Shown here one piece after another: positions 16,190 through 24,222 of a stretch of 64,000 nucleotides of DNA; the stretch's first letter is position 1, and each line of letters starts with the position of its first letter. The notes under the pieces are model-generated. The model saw only the letters and a program-made list of their open reading frames with translations, was not told the origin of the DNA and searched no databases. Position numbers and translations under genes: made by a program. The stretch is from Streptomyces ochraceiscleroticus (GTDB lineage Bacteria > Actinomycetota > Actinomycetes > Streptomycetales > Streptomycetaceae): NCBI RefSeq assembly GCF_000720485.1, contig NZ_JOAX01000033.1, positions 1 to 64,000 of the forward strand, read 5' to 3'.

Positions 16190-16525
16190 TCAGCGCCGCT
16201 TCCGGTTGATCTTCATCGTGTCCATGTCCGTGGCCGAGGAGCGCAGGTCGCGGTAGCCGTACCCGGCGGCGCGCAGCGCGTGCTCGGCCTTCTCCTCGGC
16301 GAGCGCGGCCGCCATCTCCTCGCCGTCCGCCGCGTCCGAGACGACGACGTACCGGTACGCGAAGGACGTCATCGAGGGGTCGCACGCGAGTGACCCCTCG
16401 GGCGTGAACCGGAGCTGCGCCAGGCCCTGTTCGTCGGCCTCGGCCCGCAGCCGCGCCCTGCCCTCCTCGGTCAGCCCGTCCCACTTGCCGCGCACGATCA
16501 CGCGGTAGGTGTGCTCGGTGGCCAT
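16190..16525 (-). CDS. DUF6204-like small conserved protein
   Basis: A 111-residue soluble protein (MATEHTYRVIVRGKWDGLTE ... RSSATDMDTMKINRKRR) with alternating strands and a central helix rich in Glu and Ala. It resembles a small family common in Streptomyces and assigned to DUF6204. No catalytic motif is visible. The start at 16525 matches the conserved beginning; upstream codons extend into the tandem-repeat region. It is convergent with the acetyltransferase gene. Function unknown. Confidence 0.75.
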   Translation of the reverse strand: MATEHTYRVIVRGKWDGLTEEGRARLRAEADEQGLAQLRFTPEGSLACDPSMTSFAYRYVVVSDAADGEEMAAALAEEKAEHALRAAGYGYRDLRSSATDMDTMKINRKRR

Positions 16526-16570
16526 CTCGTCCGCCCTCGTCCTCGTCTTCGCCGCGCCGCCCGTCAGCGG

Positions 16571-16668
16571 CATACGGTCTGTGCCATCCGGTCCGCGGCA
16601 CACCGTCTGCGGCACACGGTCCGCGGTATGCGGTCTGCCTCATGCGGTGTGCCTCGTACGGTGTACGG
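16571..16668. repeat. Seven degenerate 14-bp tandem repeats
   Basis: Seven consecutive 14-bp units fill 98 bp: CATACGGTCTGTGC, CATCCGGTCCGCGG, CACACCGTCTGCGG, CACACGGTCCGCGG, TATGCGGTCTGCCT, CATGCGGTGTGCCT, CGTACGGTGTACGG. The consensus is about CAYRCGGTCTGCGG. The array lies 46 bp upstream of the DUF6204-like start and 155 bp upstream of the DUF5107 start, within the divergent promoter region. No gene is visible in the whole 16526-16822 gap. Confidence 0.8.
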
Positions 16669-16822
16669 GGCCAGCATCCATCATTTCCCTTCGCCCTGTC
16701 GTGCGAATTCTTTTTGCGCAACCCTGACCGGAGGACGCCCTGTTCAGCACGGCCGGGAGCGGGTTCCATGGTCACCAGACGGCCGCCGTGACCGGGGCGG
16801 CCCGGTCCGACTGCGAGGCGCT

Positions 16823-18949
16823 GTGGCCACGAGTGTGCGACGCACCACCCTCTCCCTGCCCGCGGCGGCCGTCGGCCCCGACAACCCGCTCCCCGCGCTG
16901 GCCGGCCCCCGTGACGTGCACCGCGTCACCGTCCCCGAGGACGCGGGCGTGCCCGCCGACATGGCCCGGCAGCTCGCCTACCGGCCGCTGGACTCCCTGC
17001 TGCCCGTACACCGCAGGGACGGTTACGGCCGCGACCGCACCCGTACCGACCTCGACGCGCTCGTGATCGAGAACGACCGGCTGCGCGCCACCGTCCTGCC
17101 GGGCCTCGGCGGCCGCGTTCACTCGCTGCACCACAAGCCCACCGGACGCGAACTGCTCTACCGCAACCCCGTGTTCCAGCCCGCCGACTTCGCGCTCAAC
17201 GGCGCGTGGTTCTCCGGCGGCATCGAATGGAACATCGGCGCGACCGGGCACACCACGCTCTCCTGCGCCCCCGTGCACGCCGCGCGGGTGCCGGCGCCGG
17301 ACGGCGGGGAGATGCTGCGCCTGTGGGAGTGGGAGCGGCTGCGCGACCTGCCCTTCCAGGTCGACCTCTGGCTGCCGGACGGATCCGACTTTCTGTATGT
17401 GGGCGTTCGCATACAGAATCTCCACCACCACACCGTCCCCGTCTACTGGTGGTCCAACATCGCGGTCCCGGAAGACGCGGTCACCCGCGTCCTCGCCCCC
17501 GCCGACGAGGCGTGGCACTTCGGGTACGAGCGCACGCTGCGCCGCGTCCCGGTCCCCGAGTCGGGCGGCGCCGACCGCACGTACCCGCTGCGCAGCGAGT
17601 ACCCCGCCGACTACTTCTACGAGATCGCGCCCGGCGACCGGCCCTGGATCGCCTCCCTCGACGCCGAGGGCCACGGCCTCGTGCACACCTCCACCGACAC
17701 CCTGCGCGGCCGCAAGCTCTTCCTGTGGGGCGCCGGCCGGGCCGGGCGGCACTGGCAGGAGTGGCTGACCGAGCCGGGCACCCCCGGGTACGCCGAGATC
17801 CAGGCCGGGCTGGCGCGCACTCAGTTGGAGCACGTACCCCTCGAAGGCGGGGCGGAGTTCGCGTGGCTGGAGGCGTACGGGCCGCTGGCCGCCGACCCGG
17901 AAACGGTGCACGGGGCGGACTGGAGCGCGGCCCGTGGTGAGGTCGCGGACCGGCTCGAAGCGGTGCTGCCGCGCGCCGACGTGGCCGCCGCGTACGCCGC
18001 CTGGCGGCCGTACGCCGACCTCGAACCGAAGGAGCGGCTCGCCACCGGCTCCGGCTGGGGCGCGCTGGAGGTGGCCCGCGCCGGGTACGACCTGCCGGGC
18101 ACGCCGTTCACCGAGGACACCCTGGGCGAGGAACAACGGCCCTGGCTGGAGCTGCTGCGCACCGGCGACCTCCCGGACAGGCAGCCGGCCGGGCACCCGG
18201 ACAGGCCGGGCGCACCAGGCGTACCGGGCACGTCGCTGGTCGCCCCGCCCTGGCGCGACCTCCTCGAATCCGCGCGCCCGAGCCCGTCGTCCGACTACCA
18301 CCTGGGTGTCGCCCAGTGGCACGCGGGCGACCGCGTCCAGGCCGTCCGAAGCTGGGAACGCGCGCTCGCCCACGGCCGGAGCTGCTGGCCGCTGTACTGC
18401 CTGGCGGTCGCGGAGGCCGCGGCGGGCGAGACGGCCCGGGCGGCGCAGCGGTACGCCGAAGCGGTCGCCTGCGCGGGGGAGGCCGGCAAGCAGGCCGCCA
18501 AGCAGGCCGACACAGAGACGGACGAGGTGCGGCGCACCGTACTGCCCGCGCTCGCCCGCGAGGCGGTGCCCGCGCTGATCGCGGCCGACCGCGCCGACGA
18601 CGCGGCCACCGTCCTCGCCCGGTTGCACCCCGCGGACCGTGCACGCGGCCGCTTCCGCCTGCTGGCCGCGCAGGTCCTGCTCGCCCAGGGCGACGCGCCC
18701 GGCGCCCGCGCGGTCTTCGACGAGGGCTTCGAGGTCGCGGACCTCCGCGAGGGCGACGAAACGCTCAGTGACACCTGGTACGCGATCGCCGAACGGCTCG
18801 TCGCCGGGGACGGCCCGGTCACGGACGAGGTACGCGCCCGGGCTCGCGCCGCCCACCCGCTCCCGGAGCGGTACGAGTACCGAATGCGACCGGCCCGACT
18901 CCACGGCTCCCGGGCAGGAAGTCACCCGTACGAGCGGCGAACGGAATGA
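16823..18949 (+). CDS. DUF5107 domain / tetratricopeptide protein
   Basis: A 708-residue protein. Residues about 60-360 are a DUF5107 beta-sandwich related to sugar mutarotase folds (VIENDRLRATVLPGLGGRVHSLHHKPTGRELLYRNPVFQP, SGGIEWNIG, VPVYWWSNIAV). Residues about 460-680 contain tetratricopeptide-like helices (YHLGVAQWHAGDRVQAVRSWERALAHG, AEAAAGETARAAQRYAEAVA). I choose the GTG at 16823, with GAGG 4 nt upstream, but this is not certain. Related proteins are associated with glycan or glycoside metabolism; the substrate is unknown. No signal peptide. Confidence 0.85.
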   Translation: MATSVRRTTLSLPAAAVGPDNPLPALAGPRDVHRVTVPEDAGVPADMARQLAYRPLDSLLPVHRRDGYGRDRTRTDLDALVIENDRLRATVLPGLGGRVHSLHHKPTGRELLYRNPVFQPADFALNGAWFSGGIEWNIGATGHTTLSCAPVHAARVPAPDGGEMLRLWEWERLRDLPFQVDLWLPDGSDFLYVGVRIQNLHHHTVPVYWWSNIAVPEDAVTRVLAPADEAWHFGYERTLRRVPVPESGGADRTYPLRSEYPADYFYEIAPGDRPWIASLDAEGHGLVHTSTDTLRGRKLFLWGAGRAGRHWQEWLTEPGTPGYAEIQAGLARTQLEHVPLEGGAEFAWLEAYGPLAADPETVHGADWSAARGEVADRLEAVLPRADVAAAYAAWRPYADLEPKERLATGSGWGALEVARAGYDLPGTPFTEDTLGEEQRPWLELLRTGDLPDRQPAGHPDRPGAPGVPGTSLVAPPWRDLLESARPSPSSDYHLGVAQWHAGDRVQAVRSWERALAHGRSCWPLYCLAVAEAAAGETARAAQRYAEAVACAGEAGKQAAKQADTETDEVRRTVLPALAREAVPALIAADRADDAATVLARLHPADRARGRFRLLAAQVLLAQGDAPGARAVFDEGFEVADLREGDETLSDTWYAIAERLVAGDGPVTDEVRARARAAHPLPERYEYRMRPARLHGSRAGSHPYERRTE

Positions 18950-18977
18950 TCAGGCGGGGACATTCGTTGACCGCAAC

Positions 18978-19901
18978 ATGAAGGCAATCACCGCGAACAG
19001 CTACGGCGACCCCGACGTCCTCGAGCTCACCGACCAGCCCGACCCGAAGGTCGCGCCCGACTCCGTCCTGATCCGGGTGAAGGCGGCAGGCGTCAATCCG
19101 GTCGACTGGAAGATCCTCGCCGGCTATCTCGACCCGATCATGCACGTGCACTTCCCGCTGATCCCCGGGTGGGACGTGTCCGGCGTCGTCGAGGCGGTCG
19201 GCATGGACGCGACGGAGTACGCCGTCGGGGACGAGGTGTTCGGATACGTGCGCAAGGACGAGGTCCAGCACGGCACCTTCGCCGAGCTGGTCGCGGCGCC
19301 GGTGCGCACCCTTGCGCGAAAGCCGGCGGCGCTGGACTGGAAGCAGGCGGCCGGCGTGCCGCTGGCCGGGCTCACGGCGTACCAGACGCTGAAGCGGCTG
19401 GGCGTGGGCAGCGGCGACACCGTGCTGGTGCACGCCGCGGCGGGCGGCGTCGGCGCGTTCGCCGTGCAGATCGCGGTGGCGCGGGGCGCCCGCGTCATTG
19501 GCACGGCGAGCGAGCACAACCACGACTTCCTGCGCTCGCTGGGCGCCGAGCCGGTGACCTACGGGGACGGCCTCGCCGACCGGGTGCGCGCGCTGGCCCC
19601 CGAGGGCGTGGACGCGGCGGCGGACTTCGTCGGCGGCGACGCGGTCGACGTCTCCCAGCAGGTGCTCAAGGACCCGAAGCGGGTGGCGTCGGTCGTCGAC
19701 AACGAGGTCGTCGGCAAGGGCGGCCACCTGGTGTGGGTGCGGCCCGACAGCGCCGACCTCACCGCGCTTGCCGACCTCGCCGAGGCCGGCAAGCTCACGG
19801 TCAACATCGACACGGCGCTGCCGCTGGACCAGGCCGCCGAGGCGTTCCGCCGCAGCCAGTCCGGCCGGGCCCGCGGCAAGATCGTTCTCGACCTCTCGTG
19901 A
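18978..19901 (+). CDS. Zinc-independent NADP-dependent MDR oxidoreductase
   Basis: A 307-residue quinone-oxidoreductase-like medium-chain reductase. The N-terminal GroES-like domain includes AAGVNPVDWKILAGY and IPGWDVSGVVEAVG; the cofactor loop is VLVHAAAGGVGAFAVQIAVARGARVIGTAS. The structural-zinc cysteines and catalytic-zinc ligands of alcohol dehydrogenases are absent. Likely substrates are enones or quinones. It begins 28 bp after the DUF5107 gene and may be co-transcribed. Confidence 0.92.
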   Translation: MKAITANSYGDPDVLELTDQPDPKVAPDSVLIRVKAAGVNPVDWKILAGYLDPIMHVHFPLIPGWDVSGVVEAVGMDATEYAVGDEVFGYVRKDEVQHGTFAELVAAPVRTLARKPAALDWKQAAGVPLAGLTAYQTLKRLGVGSGDTVLVHAAAGGVGAFAVQIAVARGARVIGTASEHNHDFLRSLGAEPVTYGDGLADRVRALAPEGVDAAADFVGGDAVDVSQQVLKDPKRVASVVDNEVVGKGGHLVWVRPDSADLTALADLAEAGKLTVNIDTALPLDQAAEAFRRSQSGRARGKIVLDLS

Positions 19902-19949
19902 GAGCCCGTGCCCTCAGAAACCGTGTAAAACAGCGGCCCTGAGGCACCG

Positions 19950-20303
19950 TCAGGTGATCGCCACCCGGTCCACGTACTCGAAGATCGAGCCGTCCGGGTG
20001 GCGGGCCACCATGGTGCGGCCGGCGGGGCCGGCGAGCGGGCCCGCGATGACCTCTCCGCCGACCGCCTTCAGGTCGTCCACGGCCTGGTCCACGTTGGAC
20101 ACCGCGATCGTCGCGGTGATCTTGCGGAGTACGGACAGCTCCGCCTCGGGGCCGCTCATCAGGAAGAAGCAGCCGACCGCGGCGACGGACACGCCGCCGC
20201 GCTGGAAGCGCTGCGCCTGCGCGCCCGTCAGCCGTTCGTACACGGGAATCGCGGTGTCCAGGTCGTCGACGCACACCCGCAGGGAGGTACCGAGAATGTC
20301 CAT
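19950..20303 (-). CDS. VOC family protein
   Basis: A 117-residue VOC-fold protein: LGTSLRVCVDDLDTAIPVYERLTG, VSVAAVGCFFLMSGPEAEL, then TIAVSNVDQAVDDLKAVGGEVIAGP and HPDGSIFEYVDRVAI. Both beta-alpha-beta-beta-beta units are present, so a dimeric metal- or ligand-binding site is possible. It is convergent with the oxidoreductase gene, with an imperfect hairpin (GTGCC/GGCAC arms) in the 48-bp gap. Ligand unknown. Confidence 0.88.
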   Translation of the reverse strand: MDILGTSLRVCVDDLDTAIPVYERLTGAQAQRFQRGGVSVAAVGCFFLMSGPEAELSVLRKITATIAVSNVDQAVDDLKAVGGEVIAGPLAGPAGRTMVARHPDGSIFEYVDRVAIT

Positions 20304-20378
20304 GCGGAGGAGCCTAGTTGGCGCGGCCCGACAACGCGATCATCCGACGGAGGCGCCAGAAGGACCTCCGGAAGGCCC

Positions 20379-21194
20379 TCACACGCGGCACAGGATTTCT
20401 CCGTGCACCATGGCGAACCAGCCGTCCTCCTGGGCGCCCCACTCGCGCCAGGCGGCGCTGATCGCCTGCAGCTCCGCCTCGGTGGCGTGCCCGCCTTCGG
20501 TCGCCCGCCGCGCATACGTCGAGGCCAGCGTGCGCTCCGCCCACAGGCCGCTCCACCAGGCGCGTTCCTCGTCGGTGGCGTAGCACCACCCGCTCACCGA
20601 ACACGTCACCGCGTCCGGCGCGAACCCGGCCGCCAGCGCCCAGGAGCGCAGCCGCCGCCCGCCGTCGGGCGCGCCCCCGTTGGCTACCGCGACCCGCTGG
20701 TACAGGTCCAGCCAGGCGTCCATGCCGTCGACGTCCGGGAACCACGTCATCGTGCCGTAGTCCGCGTCCCGCACCGCGACGATCCCGCCCGGCTTGGTGA
20801 CCCGGCGCATCTCGCGCAGCGCCTGGACCGGGTCGCCGACGTGCTGCAGCACCTGGTGGGCGTGGACGACGCAGAAGGTGTCGTCCGGGTAGTCCAGTGC
20901 GTGGACATCACCGACCGCGAAGTGGACATTGGTCAGGCCGCGCTCGTCCGCCACGGCCCGGGCCTGCTCCAGAACGCCCGGCGCGTGCTCCAGGCCGGTC
21001 ACCGAGCCGTCCGGCACCAGCGCCGCCAGATCGGCGGTGATGGTGCCGGGGCCGCAGCCGATGTCCAGGATCTTCATGTGCGGCTTGAGTGAATCCAGCA
21101 GGTAGCCCGCGGAGTTGGCGGCTGTGCGCCAGGTGTGCGAGCGCAGTACGGACTCGTGGTGACCGTGGGTGTAAACAGCGGACTCCTGCGACAT
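20379..21194 (-). CDS. Class I SAM-dependent methyltransferase
   Basis: A 271-residue methyltransferase with motif I ILDIGCGPGTITADLA (residues 42-57), the acidic end of strand 2 (GLEHAPG), FAVGDVHALDYPDDTF, and VVHAHQVLQHVGDPVQALREMRRVTKPGGIVAVRDADYG, which is the UbiE/MenG-like pattern. The C-terminal third is Trp-rich. The acceptor is unknown. A strong hairpin at 21234-21257 separates it from the upstream kinase/phosphatase gene, so it probably has its own promoter. Confidence 0.9.
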   Translation of the reverse strand: MSQESAVYTHGHHESVLRSHTWRTAANSAGYLLDSLKPHMKILDIGCGPGTITADLAALVPDGSVTGLEHAPGVLEQARAVADERGLTNVHFAVGDVHALDYPDDTFCVVHAHQVLQHVGDPVQALREMRRVTKPGGIVAVRDADYGTMTWFPDVDGMDAWLDLYQRVAVANGGAPDGGRRLRSWALAAGFAPDAVTCSVSGWCYATDEERAWWSGLWAERTLASTYARRATEGGHATEAELQAISAAWREWGAQEDGWFAMVHGEILCRV

Positions 21195-21233
21195 GGCTGC
21201 TCCTTCGCATGCTCGATGCGGTCATCGACGCGG

Positions 21234-21257
21234 TCACGGCGCGGCCCCGCGCCGTGA
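21234..21257 (-). terminator. 11-bp hairpin, probable terminator
   Basis: TCACGGCGCGG (21234-21244) and CCGCGCCGTGA (21247-21257) are perfectly complementary with a 2-base loop. It lies about 78 nt beyond the 3' end of the PAP2-kinase gene and 40 nt before the methyltransferase start, on the strand of both. Confidence 0.6.
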
Positions 21258-21334
21258 TCACACCGTACGCCGCCATCTCGAACTATGAGAGCCCCGTATC
21301 AATATGTGAAACGCAGACCTCTCCGCAACGCGAC

Positions 21335-22825
21335 TCACTCCGGCAGCAGCCGATAAACAATCAGCGCCTCGTTCTCCTTATCGACCATCAACTCCGCGCC
21401 CGCAGAGGCGACTTCACCGTCGTACGCAAGATCCGTACCGGTCGCCAGCCCACCGATCCGCAGTGTCCGCAACCGCGCCTCGCTCAATACGGGCGAATGC
21501 CGCAGCGCCCCCGTCAGTGCCGCCGTGAGCAGTCGCGTGCGGGCCAGTCGGCCGCCGTGCACCATCCGTACGTCCAGCACGCCGTCCGCCAGGTCGTGCC
21601 GCCGCACCGGAGCCAACCCGAGCCCCCGGTAAGCGCAGTTGCCCACGAACAGCGTCCACAGCTCGCGCCGCCGGCCGTTGATCTCCACGGTCACCGGCTC
21701 GGCGGTGCGCAGCACTTGCCACGCGGCCAGCACCCCGGCCGGCCAGGCGCCGATCTTCCCGGCCCACTCCTCCCTGATCCGCACCAGCTCCGGATAGGCC
21801 CCGATCGAGAAGGTGTTGAGGAAGTACGTCGGCTCCTGCCCCGGCCGCGTGCGGAACCTCGCGAGGTCCACCGCGACCGCCTCACCGGTTTGCACCGCCC
21901 GGGCCGCCTCGGCCACGGTCTCCACGCCGAGGTCGTACGCGAAGTGGTTGCGCGTGCCGCCCGGCAGCACCGCGAGCGGTACGCCGTGCCGCACCGCGAC
22001 CGCCGCCGCGGCGTTGATCGTGCCGTCGCCGCCCAGCACGCCGAGCGCGCCGCCGCGCTCGGCGGCCCGCTCGGCCGCGGCCTGCAGCGCCTTGTCCAGC
22101 GGCGCCGCGCCCTGGTGGCCGCACTCGGTCACCTCGGCCTGCGGCAGGACGTCATGGATGACCTGGGTCTGGTCGATATGCGAGCCGGCGCGCTGGCCCG
22201 AGCCCTGGTTGGTGACGACGAACAGCCCGTCGCCGTCCGGCAGCGCGGGCGCGTCGGCGCGCGGCCGGGCGGGCGGCGCCATCTGCGCGCGGGTCGGCGC
22301 GAAGCCGCGCACCGCGAAGGCCGCGCCCGCGCCGAGCGCGGCACCCGCCAGCACGTCGCCCGGATAGTGCACGCCGGTGTAGACACGGGAGAAGGCGACC
22401 GAGGCGGCCAGCGGCGCCAGCGCCAGTCCCCACCACTTGTTCTCGAAGGCCACGCCGGTCGCGAAGGCCGCGGCCGAGGCGGCGTGCCCGGACGGGAAGG
22501 ACGTGGTGAAGGGCTGCCGGGTGAGCTGCCGTATCACCGGCACCGCGTCCAGGATCGGCCGCTCCCGGCGTACCGAGCGCTTGCCCAGCGTGTTCACCGT
22601 CAGCGACGCCACCGCCAGCGAGGCGACGCCGCGCAGCGCGGCCCGGCGTGCGGGCCGCCCGCCCAGCGCCGCCGCGCCCGCCGCCGCGCCCAGCCACAGC
22701 AGCCCGTGGTCGGCGGCGCGGCTCAGTTTGGGCAGCACCCGCTCGGCGCCGGGCCAGTGCCGGGTCGCGACCCCGTTGAACGTCCTGCGGTCCCACGTGC
22801 TCAGTACAGTGCGCATGAGCCACAT
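21335..22825 (-). CDS. Fusion of PAP2 phosphatase and diacylglycerol-kinase domains
   Basis: A protein of about 496 residues. Residues 1-185 are a membrane PAP2-type phosphatase with its three motifs: KRSVRRERP, PSGHAAS and SRVYTGVHYPGD. Residues about 200-496 are a DAGK/YegS/LCB5-type kinase with the nucleotide loop LGGDGTINAAA and PLAVLPGGTRNHFA. The two activities oppose one another on lipids. Starts at 22825, 22816 or a GTG at 22900 that overlaps the CBS stop are all possible; ribosome-binding sites are weak, so the N-terminus is uncertain. It probably acts at the membrane on phosphatidate or polyprenyl phosphates. Confidence 0.88.
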   Translation of the reverse strand: MWLMRTVLSTWDRRTFNGVATRHWPGAERVLPKLSRAADHGLLWLGAAAGAAALGGRPARRAALRGVASLAVASLTVNTLGKRSVRRERPILDAVPVIRQLTRQPFTTSFPSGHAASAAAFATGVAFENKWWGLALAPLAASVAFSRVYTGVHYPGDVLAGAALGAGAAFAVRGFAPTRAQMAPPARPRADAPALPDGDGLFVVTNQGSGQRAGSHIDQTQVIHDVLPQAEVTECGHQGAAPLDKALQAAAERAAERGGALGVLGGDGTINAAAAVAVRHGVPLAVLPGGTRNHFAYDLGVETVAEAARAVQTGEAVAVDLARFRTRPGQEPTYFLNTFSIGAYPELVRIREEWAGKIGAWPAGVLAAWQVLRTAEPVTVEINGRRRELWTLFVGNCAYRGLGLAPVRRHDLADGVLDVRMVHGGRLARTRLLTAALTGALRHSPVLSEARLRTLRIGGLATGTDLAYDGEVASAGAELMVDKENEALIVYRLLPE

Positions 22826-22893
22826 GTACCCCAGCGGGACCACCACAGACGGCAACGGGCCGGCAGACGGTAACGGACCGTCTTCCGGACGGA

Positions 22894-23328
22894 TCACCAC
22901 CGACCCGGCGATCCGTCCGGCGCGGCCCGGCTGATGTCCGCCAGGGCCGAGTCGGGGTCCTGGTCCCGCGCCAGGTCACCGATGCTGACCATGCCCACCG
23001 GAGCGCCGTCCTGGACCACCGGCAGCCGCCGTACCGCGTTCCGCCGCAGCAGTGTCACCGCGGCCGAGACCGGCTCTTCCGGGCCGACCGTGACCGGTTC
23101 CGGAGTGCAGACCGCGTGGCACTGCACGCTGAACGGGTCCACTCCGTCCGCCACCGCCCGCAGCACGATGTCCCGGTCGGTCACCACGCCCACCAGCTTG
23201 CCGTCCTCCGCCACCAGGACGTCTCCGATGTCGTGCGCGCGCATGAGCTGAGCCGCCTCCACCAGCGAGGCGTCGGGGTGTACGGCGGTGACGGCCGGCG
23301 TCATGACTTCCCGTACCAACTGTGCCAT
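22894..23328 (-). CDS. Tandem CBS-domain protein
   Basis: A 144-residue protein made of two CBS motifs: VREVMTPAVTAVHPDASLVEAAQLMRAHDIGDVLVAEDGKLVGVVTDRDIVLRAV and VCTPEPVTVGPEEPVSAAVTLLRRNAVRRLPVVQDGAPVGMVSIGDLA. Such stand-alone Bateman modules bind adenine nucleotides and regulate partners. It lies directly upstream of the PAP2-kinase fusion gene, and an alternative start of that gene overlaps this stop, so the two may be co-expressed. Streptomyces carry many paralogues of this type; the partner is not known. Confidence 0.92.
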   Translation of the reverse strand: MAQLVREVMTPAVTAVHPDASLVEAAQLMRAHDIGDVLVAEDGKLVGVVTDRDIVLRAVADGVDPFSVQCHAVCTPEPVTVGPEEPVSAAVTLLRRNAVRRLPVVQDGAPVGMVSIGDLARDQDPDSALADISRAAPDGSPGRW

Positions 23329-23443
23329 TGCCTGATCGCCTTCTTCCTTCTCCTGCTCTCACGGCCGGCCTCCTGCAGGGGGAGTGCTGGCAGCAGTACC
23401 CAAGACGCCCCCGGCCATGCCCGCCGCGTGCTTCGATGGGCCG

Positions 23444-23902
23444 ATGATCAGACCTCGTGGCGCGCGGGACCTGCCCGCGTGCGTACGCCTGCTGCGCGCG
23501 GTGCACCTGCACAGCGGATATCCGTACACCTGGCCTGCCGATCCGGCGGGCTGGCTGACTCCGGAGGGGCTGACCGGCGCCTGGGTCGCCGAGGACGCGG
23601 ACGGCCGCGTCGCGGGCCATGCCGCGCTGTGCGGGGGTGAGATGAACCGGCTCTTCGTTGCGCCCGAGGCGCGCGGCCGGGGCCTGGGCGGCCGGCTGCT
23701 GCGCCACGTGACCGACGAGGCTGCGGCCGGCGGGCTGCGGCCGGTACTGGCCGTCAACGCCACCGACACCGCCGCCATCGCCCTGTACGAACGCTGGGGC
23801 TGGCGGCTCGTGCGGATCGAACGGCAGGACTGGGGCGGGCCGGAGCCGGTCACCGTGCGGCACTACGAAGCACCGCCGACCGGGCACCGGACGCGGGGCT
23901 GA
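23444..23902 (+). CDS. GNAT family N-acetyltransferase
   Basis: A 152-residue acetyltransferase. MIRPRGARDLPACVRLLRAVH starts the fold; GEMNRLFVAPEARGRGLGGRLLRHV contains the acetyl-CoA loop (RxxGxG form RGRGLGG); AVNATDTAAIALYERWGWRLV is motif B. The ATG at 23444 begins exactly at the conserved IRP motif; 20 upstream codons are unconserved. It diverges from the CBS gene. Substrate unknown. Confidence 0.9.
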   Translation: MIRPRGARDLPACVRLLRAVHLHSGYPYTWPADPAGWLTPEGLTGAWVAEDADGRVAGHAALCGGEMNRLFVAPEARGRGLGGRLLRHVTDEAAAGGLRPVLAVNATDTAAIALYERWGWRLVRIERQDWGGPEPVTVRHYEAPPTGHRTRG

Positions 23903-24127
23903 AAACCGCCTCGGCCCGGTGCCGGAGCGTTCGGCGGGCGGAATCCGTACGAAGCGCGTGGTGTGCGGCGCGCGCGGGCGGTTACCTGGGCGCCGGGCAC
24001 GGCCGGTCGGCGGCCCGTCCGGTCCGGGCGCGGGACCGCACGTCCCGAACTCGCTTGACCGGCAACGGGTTTACGCAGGGAGCGGCCGGGCACGCGACTA
24101 ATCGTGCTTCGGACCGGAGGCACGCCC
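23903..24127. other. Intergenic region upstream of the sigma factor
   Basis: Together with the leader segment this makes a 320-bp gap. It contains the candidate SigB-type promoter at 24069-24093 and a short leader frame with its own ribosome-binding site. I see no gene in 23903-24060. Confidence 0.5.
24069..24093 (+). promoter_or_regulatory. SigB/SigF-like promoter of the sigma factor gene
   Basis: GTTT (24069-24072) and GGGCAC (24088-24093) are separated by 15 bp, close to the actinomycete SigB-class consensus GNNT-N14-16-GGGTAT with one change in the -10. It lies about 130 bp upstream of a gene for a sigma factor of this same class, so autoregulation is plausible. GC-rich DNA makes chance matches fairly likely. 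Confidence 0.4.
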
Positions 24128-24187
24128 GTGGAAGACGTCTCACGCTTCGCGGGCGCGCCTGCCTGGCCGCGCTTCCACGGGATCTGA
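24128..24187 (+). CDS. Possible 19-codon leader peptide before the sigma factor
   Basis: GGAGG (24116-24120) is 7 nt upstream of a GTG that opens the frame VEDVSRFAGAPAWPRFHGI, stop at 24185-24187. It is out of frame with the sigma factor, whose ATG lies 35 nt downstream. CCCGTGGAAG at 24125-24134 and CTTCCACGGG at 24172-24181 form a perfect 10-bp inverted repeat that encloses the leader frame and its start codon. Translation of the leader would compete with this stem, so a regulatory role is possible. No family is recognised. Confidence 0.35.
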   Translation: MEDVSRFAGAPAWPRFHGI

Positions 24188-24222
24188 CGGACTCTGAGTC
24201 GACGGATCAGGGAGCCCAGACC

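Noticed and set aside
16571..16668. CRISPR array
   Set aside because: The 14-bp units are directly tandem without spacers and there are no cas genes.
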